Assembly (NCBI GenBank): GCA_025728475.1
Contig: JAOBJN010000002.1
Location: forward strand, 92,617 to 156,616
Direction: 5' to 3'
DNA from: Candidatus Lightella neohaematopini
GTDB taxonomy: Bacteria; Pseudomonadota; Gammaproteobacteria; Enterobacterales; Enterobacteriaceae
Length of the DNA: 64,000 nucleotides
Part shown: positions 56,734-64,000 of the stretch, piece by piece
Layout: each line of letters begins with the position of its first letter
How positions within the stretch are numbered: the stretch's first letter is position 1
Translations under genes and position numbers: made by a program
The notes under the pieces: generated by a model
What the model saw: only the letters and a program-made list of their open reading frames with translations
The model's database searches: none
Told to the model about the DNA's origin: nothing

Positions 56734-57546
56734 TTAAATATTAATTATATTTAATGATTCAAAACCATAATATTTTAATATTATTGCTAAGTTTCTCGTT
56801 TTTTTTGTTAAACTAACGCAATATGCTTTATCACATATAAATTTATTATTTTGATTATAATTTATATTATTTTTTATAAAATTTAATATAAAATTAATAG
56901 TAACAATATTAGAATCAATAATAATTTTTTTTTTTAAAATATGTAGTAAATTTGGTGTAAATAAACTAAAATGTGTGCAGCCTAGTATTATCGTATCTGG
57001 AGTGTCTTTATTATTATTTTTCCATGTAGTAAATATTTTGTACAGTAATAAACTTGATGAAGAATAACCTTGTAAAATTTTTTCTGCTAAATATACTAAT
57101 TGCATGGAAGGTATTAGTATTATTGTATATTTATAGGATAATTTATCTATCATATTACTTATATAAGTGCTATAAATAGTGTTATTAGTAGCTAACAAAC
57201 AAATATGATTATTTTTAGTAAGTTCTGTAGCTATTTGTATAGCTGGTAAAACTCCTATAATGGGATAATTTAATAACTTTCTTAATTTTGATAATGTTAA
57301 AATACTAGCTGTATTACAAGCTATAATAATTAAATCTATTTTATTTAACTTACAGATATTATTAACAATTTTTATTATCCTATTAATAATATAATTCTTA
57401 TCTTTATTACCATAGGGAAAACCAATATTATCAAATACATAAAAATAATTAGAATGAGGAATAATTCTTTTTATTTGATTATAGAATAATAAACCACCTA
57501 ATCCAGAATCAAATATCATAATATTTAATTTATATTTAAAATACAT
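56734..57546 (-). CDS. murI: glutamate racemase
   Basis: MurI makes D-glutamate for peptidoglycan. The 270-residue protein (E. coli 285) has IMIFDSGLGGLLFYNQI, the first catalytic cysteine in IIACNTASI and the second in LGCTHFSLF, and YPIIGVLPAI. An uninterrupted run of eleven A in the coding strand (56925-56935) encodes a KKK segment and is a likely slippage site. It stands alone, convergent with rpmE and divergent from the polA-type gene. Confidence 0.94.
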   Translation of the reverse strand: MYFKYKLNIMIFDSGLGGLLFYNQIKRIIPHSNYFYVFDNIGFPYGNKDKNYIINRIIKIVNNICKLNKIDLIIIACNTASILTLSKLRKLLNYPIIGVLPAIQIATELTKNNHICLLATNNTIYSTYISNMIDKLSYKYTIILIPSMQLVYLAEKILQGYSSSSLLLYKIFTTWKNNNKDTPDTIILGCTHFSLFTPNLLHILKKKIIIDSNIVTINFILNFIKNNINYNQNNKFICDKAYCVSLTKKTRNLAIILKYYGFESLNIINI

Positions 57547-57773
57547 TATACACTTAAAAATAATAATTTTAACTTTATTAAAAATTATGTATTATACTAC
57601 TTTATTATAATTATAATATATAGTTAGAGTGCGTTAATAACTAAAAATTTTATTTATTTATAGTTTACGATGTGTATATTTATTAATTTGTCGTGACAAT
57701 ATTATATTTAATTATTTAATAAAATTATCAATTTTAATAATTTATTGATATAATTTTAATCAATTTTTGTCTT

Positions 57774-58652
57774 ATGACTAACAATCTTTTAATAATTATA
57801 GATGGTTCGTATTGTTTATATCGTACATACTATTCAATAGTATCAGTTAATAAAAATCTAGGTGAATCTAGTGGGGCGATTTATGGAGTATTAAATATTA
57901 TTAGTTATCTATTAACTAAGTATAAACCTAGTCATATCGTAATTACTTTTGATAAGGGTGGAAAAACTTTCCGTAATAATTTGTATAACAATTACAAATG
58001 TAACAGAAATCCAATGCCAGATAACTTACGTAAACAAATTACTCCATTAAAAAAATTAATTAAAGCAATCGGTATTTCAACAATATCTATTACTGGAGTA
58101 GAAGGCGATGATATAATTGGTACTATCGCTTTATCAACTATAAATTATGATATTAATGTTATTATTGTTAGTAATGACAAAGATATGGCTCAATTAGTAT
58201 CTAACAAAATTAAATTATTAATTAAAATTTCTGGAAATGTTCTTGGTCCAAACGAAATAAAAGATAAATTTGGAGTTTCACCTAATTTAATTATTGATTA
58301 TCTGGCATTAGTAGGTGATAGAATTGATAATATTCCAGGAGTTCCTGGTATAGGAGTAAAAACTGCTAGGTTATTATTAAATAAATTAGGTAACCTAAAA
58401 TTGTTGTATAGTCATTTAGATAAAATTAATAGTAGTGAATTTTATAGAGCTAAAAAAATTATATCTAATTTAGTACTTTATCGAGAAAATGCTTTTCTTT
58501 CTTATAAATTAGCTACTATTAAGACTAATGTGCCAATAAAATACTCTTATCAAGATTTCATACTAAAACAATCTAAATTAAGATTTTTATCTAATATATT
58601 AAAACAATATAATTTGTATTTCACAAATAAATTTAAATTTATTAATTTTTAA
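57774..58652 (+). CDS. polA: DNA polymerase I 5'-3' exonuclease domain only
   Basis: This 292-residue protein corresponds to the first third of E. coli PolA (928 aa), the flap endonuclease that removes RNA primers. It has IIDGSYCLYRTYYSI, GAIYGVLNIISYLL, FDKGGKTFRNNLYNNYKCNRNPMP, GVEGDDIIGT, SNDKDMAQLV and GDRIDNIPGVPGIGVKTARLLL, so the metal-binding acidic residues remain. The 3'-5' exonuclease and polymerase domains are absent; recG follows 25 bases later on the other strand, so no room is left. Other reduced symbionts such as Buchnera keep the same form. The alternative, the small paralogue Xni, lacks the N-terminal helical arch sequence seen here. Confidence 0.92.
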   Translation: MTNNLLIIIDGSYCLYRTYYSIVSVNKNLGESSGAIYGVLNIISYLLTKYKPSHIVITFDKGGKTFRNNLYNNYKCNRNPMPDNLRKQITPLKKLIKAIGISTISITGVEGDDIIGTIALSTINYDINVIIVSNDKDMAQLVSNKIKLLIKISGNVLGPNEIKDKFGVSPNLIIDYLALVGDRIDNIPGVPGIGVKTARLLLNKLGNLKLLYSHLDKINSSEFYRAKKIISNLVLYRENAFLSYKLATIKTNVPIKYSYQDFILKQSKLRFLSNILKQYNLYFTNKFKFINF

Positions 58653-58677
58653 ATTTAACAAGAAATTAAATTAGATA

Positions 58678-60753
58678 CTATAAATTTAAATAAGATATTT
58701 TAGGTAACCATCGTTTAATAAGTAATTTAGCTTTTTTTGGATAATTTTTTTTTATATAATAAGCTAGTAACTTAGTTTGATTTATAATATTATAATCGTA
58801 CTTAATATCAAATACCTTTAATTTTAATTGACCAATTTGATTTAATTCAAATAATTTACCAGGCCCTCTAAATGCTAAATCCTTATTCGCAATTAGTAAA
58901 CTATTATAATTATCACGTAATGTCATTAATTTATGTTTAGCCTGATTACTAATTGGCAATGTGTACAGTAATACACAGTAAGATTTATTATTACCTCTAC
59001 CAATACGTCCTCTTAATTGATATAATTGTGTTAATCCTAAACGATCAGCATTTTCTATAATCATAATATTAGCATTAGGAATATCAATACCAACTTCAAT
59101 TACTGTAGTAGTAACTAATAGATTAATTTTACCATCCTTAAAATCTTGTATTATTTGTTGTTTTTTCAAAAAATTTAACTTACCGTATATTAAGCCAATA
59201 TTAATTCCTGGTAATTTACTAACTAATTCTTTCCATACTATTTTAGCAGATTTAACATAATAATATTTAGAAGGTTCTACAATTGAACATACCCAATATA
59301 CTTGATATGCTTTATTCAAACATAATTCATAAATACGTTTTATTATAATATTACGTTTATTATCTGACATCAGTACAGTAGTAATTGATATTTTATTCTG
59401 CTGGGATAATGATTGCATAGTAGAGATATTTACTCCAAAATATTTTACAATAGCTAATGTTCTAGGTATTGGAGTAGCTGTCATAATTAATTGATGAGGA
59501 TAACAATTATTTATAATACCTTTATTATATAAAATAAATCTTTGATATACACCAAAGCGATGTTGTTCATCAATTATAATTAATGCTAATTTAGCAAAAT
59601 TTACTTGTTTTTGTAATAATGTATGCGTTCCAATGACCATTAATATATTACCATTACTAATTTTTAAGCATTGTTCGTGATAATTTTTGTTATTAATTTT
59701 CTTAGTAAGAATACATACATCAATACCTAGTGGGTTAAACCATGTTTTAAATGTTTTTCCATGTTGAATTGCTAATATTTCTGTTGGTACCATAAAAGCA
59801 ACTTGTTTTCCATTACTAATAACTACTAATGCAGCTAATGCAGCTATAACTGTTTTGCCAGAACCGACATCTCCTTGTAATAATCTAACCATTGGAATAT
59901 TTTTACGTAAATCATTAATTATTAAATTAAAAATACTATTTTGAACTTTATTTAAAGTAAATGGCAAATTATTTATAAATAAATCAATCAATTTGCTATT
60001 ATAGTAATTTATGCAGTAATTATTTTTTTTATCATAAAAACGAATAAAATTTAAACAGTATGATAATAATTCTTCAATTGCTAATCTTTTCCTTGCTGGA
60101 TTATTATATAAATGTAAATTATTAATTGTTATATTATTTGGTGGATAATGTACATTATATAATGCATCTTGCAATGTAGTTAAATTATAAAAATAACGAT
60201 TATTTGGTAATAATTCATCTAATAATATATTATTCTTTAAGAATTTTAATGCATATAAAATTATTTTTCTAATTCTATTTTGGCTAATACCTTTAATATT
60301 TGGATATATAGGTATAAATCTGTTTTTAACATAAAAATTAGTTAGGAATCTATATTCCGGATTAATAATGGTAATACCATAATTAGTATGTTTAGCTATT
60401 CCAATAATTAGAATAGTTTTATTTATTAAATAATTAATGTATCGTTTGATATTTTTAGCATTAAAAAAACATATTTTAATTTTACTACTACTGTCATAAA
60501 AATCACAAATTAAGATCAATTTTTGATTAACATTAATAACATAATTATTTTTAATTACACCTTTAATTGTAATTAATGTATTTAGTTTAATATCTTTAAT
60601 TAGCGTAATTTTATTGTAGTTATAATATTTATTGGGTAAGTAAAGTAATATATCACATAAATTTTTAATACCTACTGACTTTAGTATGTTAATAATTTTA
60701 CTATTTACTTTTAATATAGTATTAGTTAATAAAAAATTACATAATGGATACAT
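58678..60753 (-). CDS. recG: ATP-dependent DNA helicase RecG
   Basis: RecG remodels stalled forks and branched DNA. The 691-residue protein (E. coli 693) has the N-terminal wedge domain (about 60-200), then the helicase core with GDVGSGKTVIAALAAL (Walker A), IIDEQHRFG (motif II), TATPIPRTLA (motif III), TTVIEVGIDIPNANIMI (motif V) and LYQLRGRIGRG (motif VI), all intact. This contrasts with PriA in the same window, whose equivalent motifs are destroyed. It lies 50 bases before lpxH on the same strand. In E. coli it is near spoT-trmH instead. Confidence 0.96.
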   Translation of the reverse strand: MYPLCNFLLTNTILKVNSKIINILKSVGIKNLCDILLYLPNKYYNYNKITLIKDIKLNTLITIKGVIKNNYVINVNQKLILICDFYDSSSKIKICFFNAKNIKRYINYLINKTILIIGIAKHTNYGITIINPEYRFLTNFYVKNRFIPIYPNIKGISQNRIRKIILYALKFLKNNILLDELLPNNRYFYNLTTLQDALYNVHYPPNNITINNLHLYNNPARKRLAIEELLSYCLNFIRFYDKKNNYCINYYNSKLIDLFINNLPFTLNKVQNSIFNLIINDLRKNIPMVRLLQGDVGSGKTVIAALAALVVISNGKQVAFMVPTEILAIQHGKTFKTWFNPLGIDVCILTKKINNKNYHEQCLKISNGNILMVIGTHTLLQKQVNFAKLALIIIDEQHRFGVYQRFILYNKGIINNCYPHQLIMTATPIPRTLAIVKYFGVNISTMQSLSQQNKISITTVLMSDNKRNIIIKRIYELCLNKAYQVYWVCSIVEPSKYYYVKSAKIVWKELVSKLPGINIGLIYGKLNFLKKQQIIQDFKDGKINLLVTTTVIEVGIDIPNANIMIIENADRLGLTQLYQLRGRIGRGNNKSYCVLLYTLPISNQAKHKLMTLRDNYNSLLIANKDLAFRGPGKLFELNQIGQLKLKVFDIKYDYNIINQTKLLAYYIKKNYPKKAKLLIKRWLPKISYLNL

Positions 60754-60803
60754 TAAAATTTTATTTATTTAAAAGTTAATAAATAATACCAATTACATTA
60801 ATT

Positions 60804-61505
60804 TTAATAGATATTAAATTTAATCAATATAATATTATTATCTTTAATTTCTAATATTACTCCGTAATTATACCATGCGCCAAGTATAATATGACAATAA
60901 TTATTACGATTAATAATTATTTCTCTATGAATATGACCGTGTATAATAATTGATGGTTTATATTTATTTATATTATGTAGTAACTTATAATTATTAATAT
61001 TAAAATTGTTATGTGATTTATTTGTACTATGTATTCTTATTATATTTTTTAATTTTATTCTAATCTTAATAGGTAATTTTAAAAATAAATATTTTATAAA
61101 TTTGCATCTAGTTAGCCAAAAAAATAGTTTGTAACTAATATCATTTATACATAAATCATCACCATGTAATATTAATATTTTGTTAGTTAAATAATTAATT
61201 ATTAATTTAGAAGGTAATAATTTAATTTTACAAAGACTAGCATAATTATTACCTAACAAAAAATCCCTATTACCATGAATTAAATAACACGGTATGTTAT
61301 ACTGATTTAGTATATTAATTATATTAACCATTTTTTTTGATATTTTATCTATATAATCATCACCAATCCATGATTCAAATAAATCACCTAAGATATATAA
61401 TGCTGTAGAATTTACAGCATATCTTCTAATAAAAAAATCAAAGTGATTAATAATATCTGGTTTGTTATCACTTAAATGTACATCTGCAATAAATAGTATT
61501 GTCAT
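60804..61505 (-). CDS. lpxH: UDP-2,3-diacylglucosamine diphosphatase
   Basis: LpxH cleaves UDP-2,3-diacylglucosamine to lipid X in lipid A synthesis. The 233-residue protein (E. coli 240) is a calcineurin-like phosphoesterase with metal ligands in FIADVHLS, ILGDLFESWIGDD, HGNRDFLLG, LHGDDLC and HGHIHRE, all kept. It is divergent from cysS with 82 bases between, as in E. coli, where ppiB lies between them. It supports continued lipid A production with WaaA and Lpt. Confidence 0.95.
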   Translation of the reverse strand: MTILFIADVHLSDNKPDIINHFDFFIRRYAVNSTALYILGDLFESWIGDDYIDKISKKMVNIINILNQYNIPCYLIHGNRDFLLGNNYASLCKIKLLPSKLIINYLTNKILILHGDDLCINDISYKLFFWLTRCKFIKYLFLKLPIKIRIKLKNIIRIHSTNKSHNNFNINNYKLLHNINKYKPSIIIHGHIHREIIINRNNYCHIILGAWYNYGVILEIKDNNIILIKFNIY

Positions 61506-61587
61506 ATAATTTATCTTAAATTATAATTATGTTAGTCTTGATATAATAAGATTATATAATAATTTTATCTATAAGAAATTTTTATTT

Positions 61588-62976
61588 ATGTTAAAAATAT
61601 TTAATTCATTAACAAGAAGAAAAGAATATTTTACACCATTAACTAATAATATTATCAATATTTATATATGTGGAGTTACTGCTTATGATTTATGTCATAT
61701 AGGTCATGGCAGAACATTTTTATTATTTGATGTAATAATTAGATACTTACGTTATAAAGGTTATTTAGTTAAGTATGCACGTAATATTACTGATATTGAT
61801 GATAAAATTATTAATGCAGCAAATAATAACAATGAATCAGTTGAAAAATTAACTAATCGCATGATTAATTTTATGCATAATGATTTTGAAAAACTTAACA
61901 TTATTAAACCTAATTTAGAACCAAGAGTAACTAATCATATTAATGAGATATTAAGCTTAATAATGTGTTTAATGAAAAAAAAACATGCTTATATTACTAA
62001 AAATGGTGATGTGGCATTTAGTGTTAATAGTTACAAAAATTACGGAGCTTTATCTAATTGTAATATTAACAATATTTATCATAATAATAAAATTTCTTCT
62101 AAAAATAAAAATTATCCATTAGATTTCATTTTATGGAAAAGAATTGAAAATCATTATATAAATTGGATGTCACCATGGGGAAGAGGTAGACCTGGATGGC
62201 ATACAGAATGTGCTGCTATATGTAATTATTTATTTGGTAATAATTTTGATATTCATGGAGGTGGTATTGATTTAATTTTTCCTCATCATGAGAATGAAAT
62301 AGCTCAAGCTATTTGTGCTTATGGTGGAATATATTCCAATATTTGGATGCATACTGGAATAGTAAAAGTAAATAATAGTAAAATGTCAAAATCACTAAAA
62401 AATTATTGTACAATTAAAGATTTACTAAAATTATTTGATGGTGAAGTAATAAGATTATTTGTTATATCTAGTCATTATCGTAGTAGTATTAACTATGAGC
62501 TAAATAATTTACTTAAATCATATAAATCATTAAGAAGATTATATATTACATTAAACTACTTTCATCAATCTACATTAAATAGTAATAATATTGATGATAA
62601 ATATACACAACTATTTTTGCAAGCTATGGATGACGATTTTAATACTCCGTTAGCTTTATCGATATTGTTTAATATAGCACATAAAATTAATTTTTTGAGA
62701 ACTAAACATAATAATATATTAGCACTTAAATTAGCTAATACTTTAAAAAAATTGGCTAATATATTAGGATTATTGCATCATGATGCTAATAATTTTTTAA
62801 ATCAATATAAAAAAAATTTTTCTGATTTAACTAAAATTAATTTATTAATACAACAAAGAAATTTAGCTAGAAAACAAAAAAAATGGGATATAGCTGATAA
62901 TATTAGACAACAATTATTATTAAAAGGTATAAAATTAGAAGATAATAATAACGATACTATTTGGTTTAGTAATTAA
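61588..62976 (+). CDS. cysS: cysteinyl-tRNA synthetase
   Basis: CysRS is a class I synthetase; its tRNA-Cys gene is at 6282-6353. The 462-residue protein (E. coli 461) has the zinc cysteine in YICGVTAYDLCHIGHGRTFL with the HIGH motif, ARNITDIDDKI, the further zinc ligands in WHTECAAI and HHENEIAQ, and the KMSKSLKN loop. The anticodon-binding helical end RKQKKWDIADNIRQQLLLKGIKLED is complete. It ends three bases before the convergent folD stop. Confidence 0.97.
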   Translation: MLKIFNSLTRRKEYFTPLTNNIINIYICGVTAYDLCHIGHGRTFLLFDVIIRYLRYKGYLVKYARNITDIDDKIINAANNNNESVEKLTNRMINFMHNDFEKLNIIKPNLEPRVTNHINEILSLIMCLMKKKHAYITKNGDVAFSVNSYKNYGALSNCNINNIYHNNKISSKNKNYPLDFILWKRIENHYINWMSPWGRGRPGWHTECAAICNYLFGNNFDIHGGGIDLIFPHHENEIAQAICAYGGIYSNIWMHTGIVKVNNSKMSKSLKNYCTIKDLLKLFDGEVIRLFVISSHYRSSINYELNNLLKSYKSLRRLYITLNYFHQSTLNSNNIDDKYTQLFLQAMDDDFNTPLALSILFNIAHKINFLRTKHNNILALKLANTLKKLANILGLLHHDANNFLNQYKKNFSDLTKINLLIQQRNLARKQKKWDIADNIRQQLLLKGIKLEDNNNDTIWFSN

Positions 62977-62978
62977 TT

Positions 62979-63827
62979 TTAATCTAGTGAAATAGCTGCT
63001 TGTAATGTGTTTTTCATTAAAATTGCTACTGTAATTGGTCCAATTCCTCCTGGAACGGGAGTAATATAACTAGCTCTAGTTAAAGAATTTTTATAATCAA
63101 TGTCACCAACTAACTTACCATTAGTTAATTTATTAATACCAATGTCGATAATTATCGCACCTAATTTAATCCATGAACCAGGAATAAAATTAGGTTTACC
63201 AATTGCAACTATTAATAAATCAGCATGATTTACATAATATTTTAAATTATTAGTACATTTATTTATTATAGTAACTGTACAACCGATATTTAATAATTCA
63301 AAAAACATTGGTTTCCCTACTATATTTGAAGAATTAATAATCACAGCATGTAATCCAGAAACATTAATATTGTAATATTTTAACAACGTAATAACAGCTA
63401 AAGGAGTACATGGACTAAGTGTTGGATTATTTTGACATAAACGTCCAATATTATATGGATGAAATCCATCAACATCTTTTTTATGATTAATATATTGCAG
63501 TGTGCTAAATTTAATATTATTTGGTAGTGGTAGTTGTATTAGAATACCATGTATCTTTTTATTTTTATTAAGTTTTTTAATAATAGTAATTAATTCTATC
63601 GTACTAATAGTACTAGGTAAATTATAACATAAAGAAAAAAAACCTACTTCTTGACAAACTTCTCTTTTATGTTTAATATAAATTATTGATGCAGGATTAT
63701 TACCAACTAAAATAGTTGCTAATCCAGGAATTAATTTTCCTAGCTTTATTCTTTTTTGTACTATTGATAAAATTTTATTTTTTATATGTTTGGCTACTAA
63801 ATGACCATCAAATATTTTTGCTATCAT
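62979..63827 (-). CDS. folD: methylenetetrahydrofolate dehydrogenase/cyclohydrolase
   Basis: FolD interconverts methylene-, methenyl- and formyl-tetrahydrofolate. The 282-residue protein (E. coli 288) has GLATILVGNNPASIIYIKHKREVCQEVGF with the catalytic lysine, GILIQLPLP, KDVDGFHPYNIGRL, the SSNIVGKPM cofactor site and PVPGGIGPITVAIL. All are intact. Its place between cysS and tRNA-Arg(UCU) follows the E. coli order cysS-folD-argU. Confidence 0.97.
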   Translation of the reverse strand: MIAKIFDGHLVAKHIKNKILSIVQKRIKLGKLIPGLATILVGNNPASIIYIKHKREVCQEVGFFSLCYNLPSTISTIELITIIKKLNKNKKIHGILIQLPLPNNIKFSTLQYINHKKDVDGFHPYNIGRLCQNNPTLSPCTPLAVITLLKYYNINVSGLHAVIINSSNIVGKPMFFELLNIGCTVTIINKCTNNLKYYVNHADLLIVAIGKPNFIPGSWIKLGAIIIDIGINKLTNGKLVGDIDYKNSLTRASYITPVPGGIGPITVAILMKNTLQAAISLD

Positions 63828-63873
63828 CTTTTTAAATTAGTATTGTTAAATTTTAATAAAGTATAAAAAATTT

Positions 63874-63947
63874 GCGCTCTTAGCTCAATTGGATAGAGCA
63901 ACAGCCTTCTAAGCTGTAGGTTACAGGTTCGATTCCTGTAGAGCGTA
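63874..63947 (+). tRNA. tRNA-Arg(UCU)
   Basis: This 74-nt gene has acceptor GCGCTCT paired with AGAGCGT (one G-U), discriminator A, anticodon loop CTTCTAA giving UCU, and T-arm GGTTCGATTCC. It is close to E. coli argU, which also lies near folD. CCA is not encoded. UCU reads AGA and AGG, the favoured arginine codons in AT-rich genes. Confidence 0.95.
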
Positions 63948-63965
63948 AAACAACTTAGGTGTTAT

Positions 63966-64000
63966 AAGGTTAAATTCTCACGGGCAATTAGTATCAGTTA
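63966..64000 (-). rRNA. 23S rRNA, 3' end (rest outside window)
   Basis: The last 35 bases, read on the minus strand, correspond to the conserved 3' end of 23S rRNA: TAACTGATACTAATTG, then CCGTGAGAATTTAACCTT, against E. coli TAACCGGTACTAATGAACCGTGAGGCTTAACCTT. The gene therefore enters from the right and ends about 63966. Only 18 bases separate it from the convergent tRNA-Arg gene, so no 5S gene follows it. Confidence 0.88.

Noticed and set aside
57774-58652. Possibility that the 5'-nuclease gene is xni (ExoIX) instead of polA
   Set aside because: The sequence follows the PolA N-terminal domain in order (FDKGGKTFRN, NRNPMPDNLR, GVEGDDIIGT, SNDKDMAQLV, IDNIPGVPGIGVKTA), including the arch region that Xni lacks.
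63948-63965. Search for a 5S rRNA gene beside the 23S 3' end
   Set aside because: Only 18 bases are available before the tRNA-Arg gene, and none resembles 5S.
1-64000. CRISPR arrays, insertion sequences, prophage genes and attachment sites
   Set aside because: I saw no spaced direct repeats, transposase, integrase or phage-type proteins. The many short AT repeats are what the base composition predicts.

Overview
The window is a very AT-rich (by eye roughly four fifths A+T), densely packed stretch of a reduced bacterial chromosome. Predicted proteins are heavily enriched in Asn, Ile, Lys, Phe and Tyr. Gene content and local order repeatedly follow Escherichia coli blocks: pgpA-thiL-nusB-ribH-ribD, pgsA-cysT-leuZ, serT-yccA, lptFG-leuX, kdsD-kdsC-lptA-lptB, thrS-infC-rpmI-rplT-pheST, sufBCDSE-lpp, rpmB-rpmG-mutM-coaD-waaA, hslUV-priA-rpmE and cysS-folD-argU. 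This points to a gammaproteobacterial, Enterobacterales-type obligate endosymbiont, probably of an insect. I cannot name the genus from sequence alone. I found no transposon, prophage, CRISPR array or transferred island.

Layout. 1-4.3 kb: end of dxs, then a minus-strand run of pgpA, thiL, nusB, ribH, ribD and yajC. 4.4-8.7 kb: a 2-Cys peroxiredoxin, the L,D-transpeptidase LdtB, tRNA-Leu(UAA), tRNA-Cys, pgsA, tRNA-Lys(CUU), tRNA-Ser(UGA), yccA and fabA. 8.7-16.1 kb: valS, lptF, lptG, tRNA-Leu(CAA), infA, trxB, rpoZ and gmk. 16.2-22.2 kb: lptB, lptA, kdsC, kdsD, ibaG, murA and degQ. 22.4-30.8 kb: rplM, rpsI, serC, ydjM and the thrS-infC-rpmI-rplT-pheS-pheT translation block. 30.9-37.7 kb: sufBCDSE, lpp, tRNA-Val, ribC and grxD. 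38.3-44.7 kb: tyrS, tRNA-Asn, fabI and nifJ. 44.7-51.9 kb: dut, coaBC, rpmB, rpmG, mutM, coaD, waaA, yibN, gpsA and tpiA. 52-63.9 kb: hslU, hslV, priA, rpmE, murI, a polA 5'-nuclease gene, recG, lpxH, cysS, folD and tRNA-Arg. The last 35 bases are the 3' end of a 23S rRNA on the minus strand.

How the genes fit together. The cell keeps a real Gram-negative envelope: Kdo synthesis and transfer (kdsC, kdsD, waaA), lipid A (lpxH), the Lpt export machine (lptA, B, F, G), peptidoglycan precursors (murA, murI), phosphatidylglycerol (gpsA, pgsA, pgpA), and Braun's lipoprotein with a transpeptidase that can anchor it. Fe-S assembly is represented by Suf, Grx4 and IbaG, with NifJ as a plausible heavy client. 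Riboflavin (ribD, ribH, ribC) and coenzyme A (coaBC, coaD) steps are retained, which would suit a nutritional symbiont.

The most interesting signals are catalytic erosions inside full-length open frames. PriA has lost its Walker A, motif V and motif VI residues but keeps all eight zinc cysteines. ThiL carries Asn at two expected metal-ligand Asp positions. TpiA has an altered loop 6 and phosphate grip. YibN lacks the rhodanese cysteine. ThrRS has lost its whole N-terminal TGS and editing half. Other points are a tRNA-Lys with a CUU anticodon, no encoded CCA on any of eight tRNA genes, no 5S gene next to the 23S 3' end, an AUU-type start on infC, and poly(A) runs of 10-11 inside thiL, sufD and murI.
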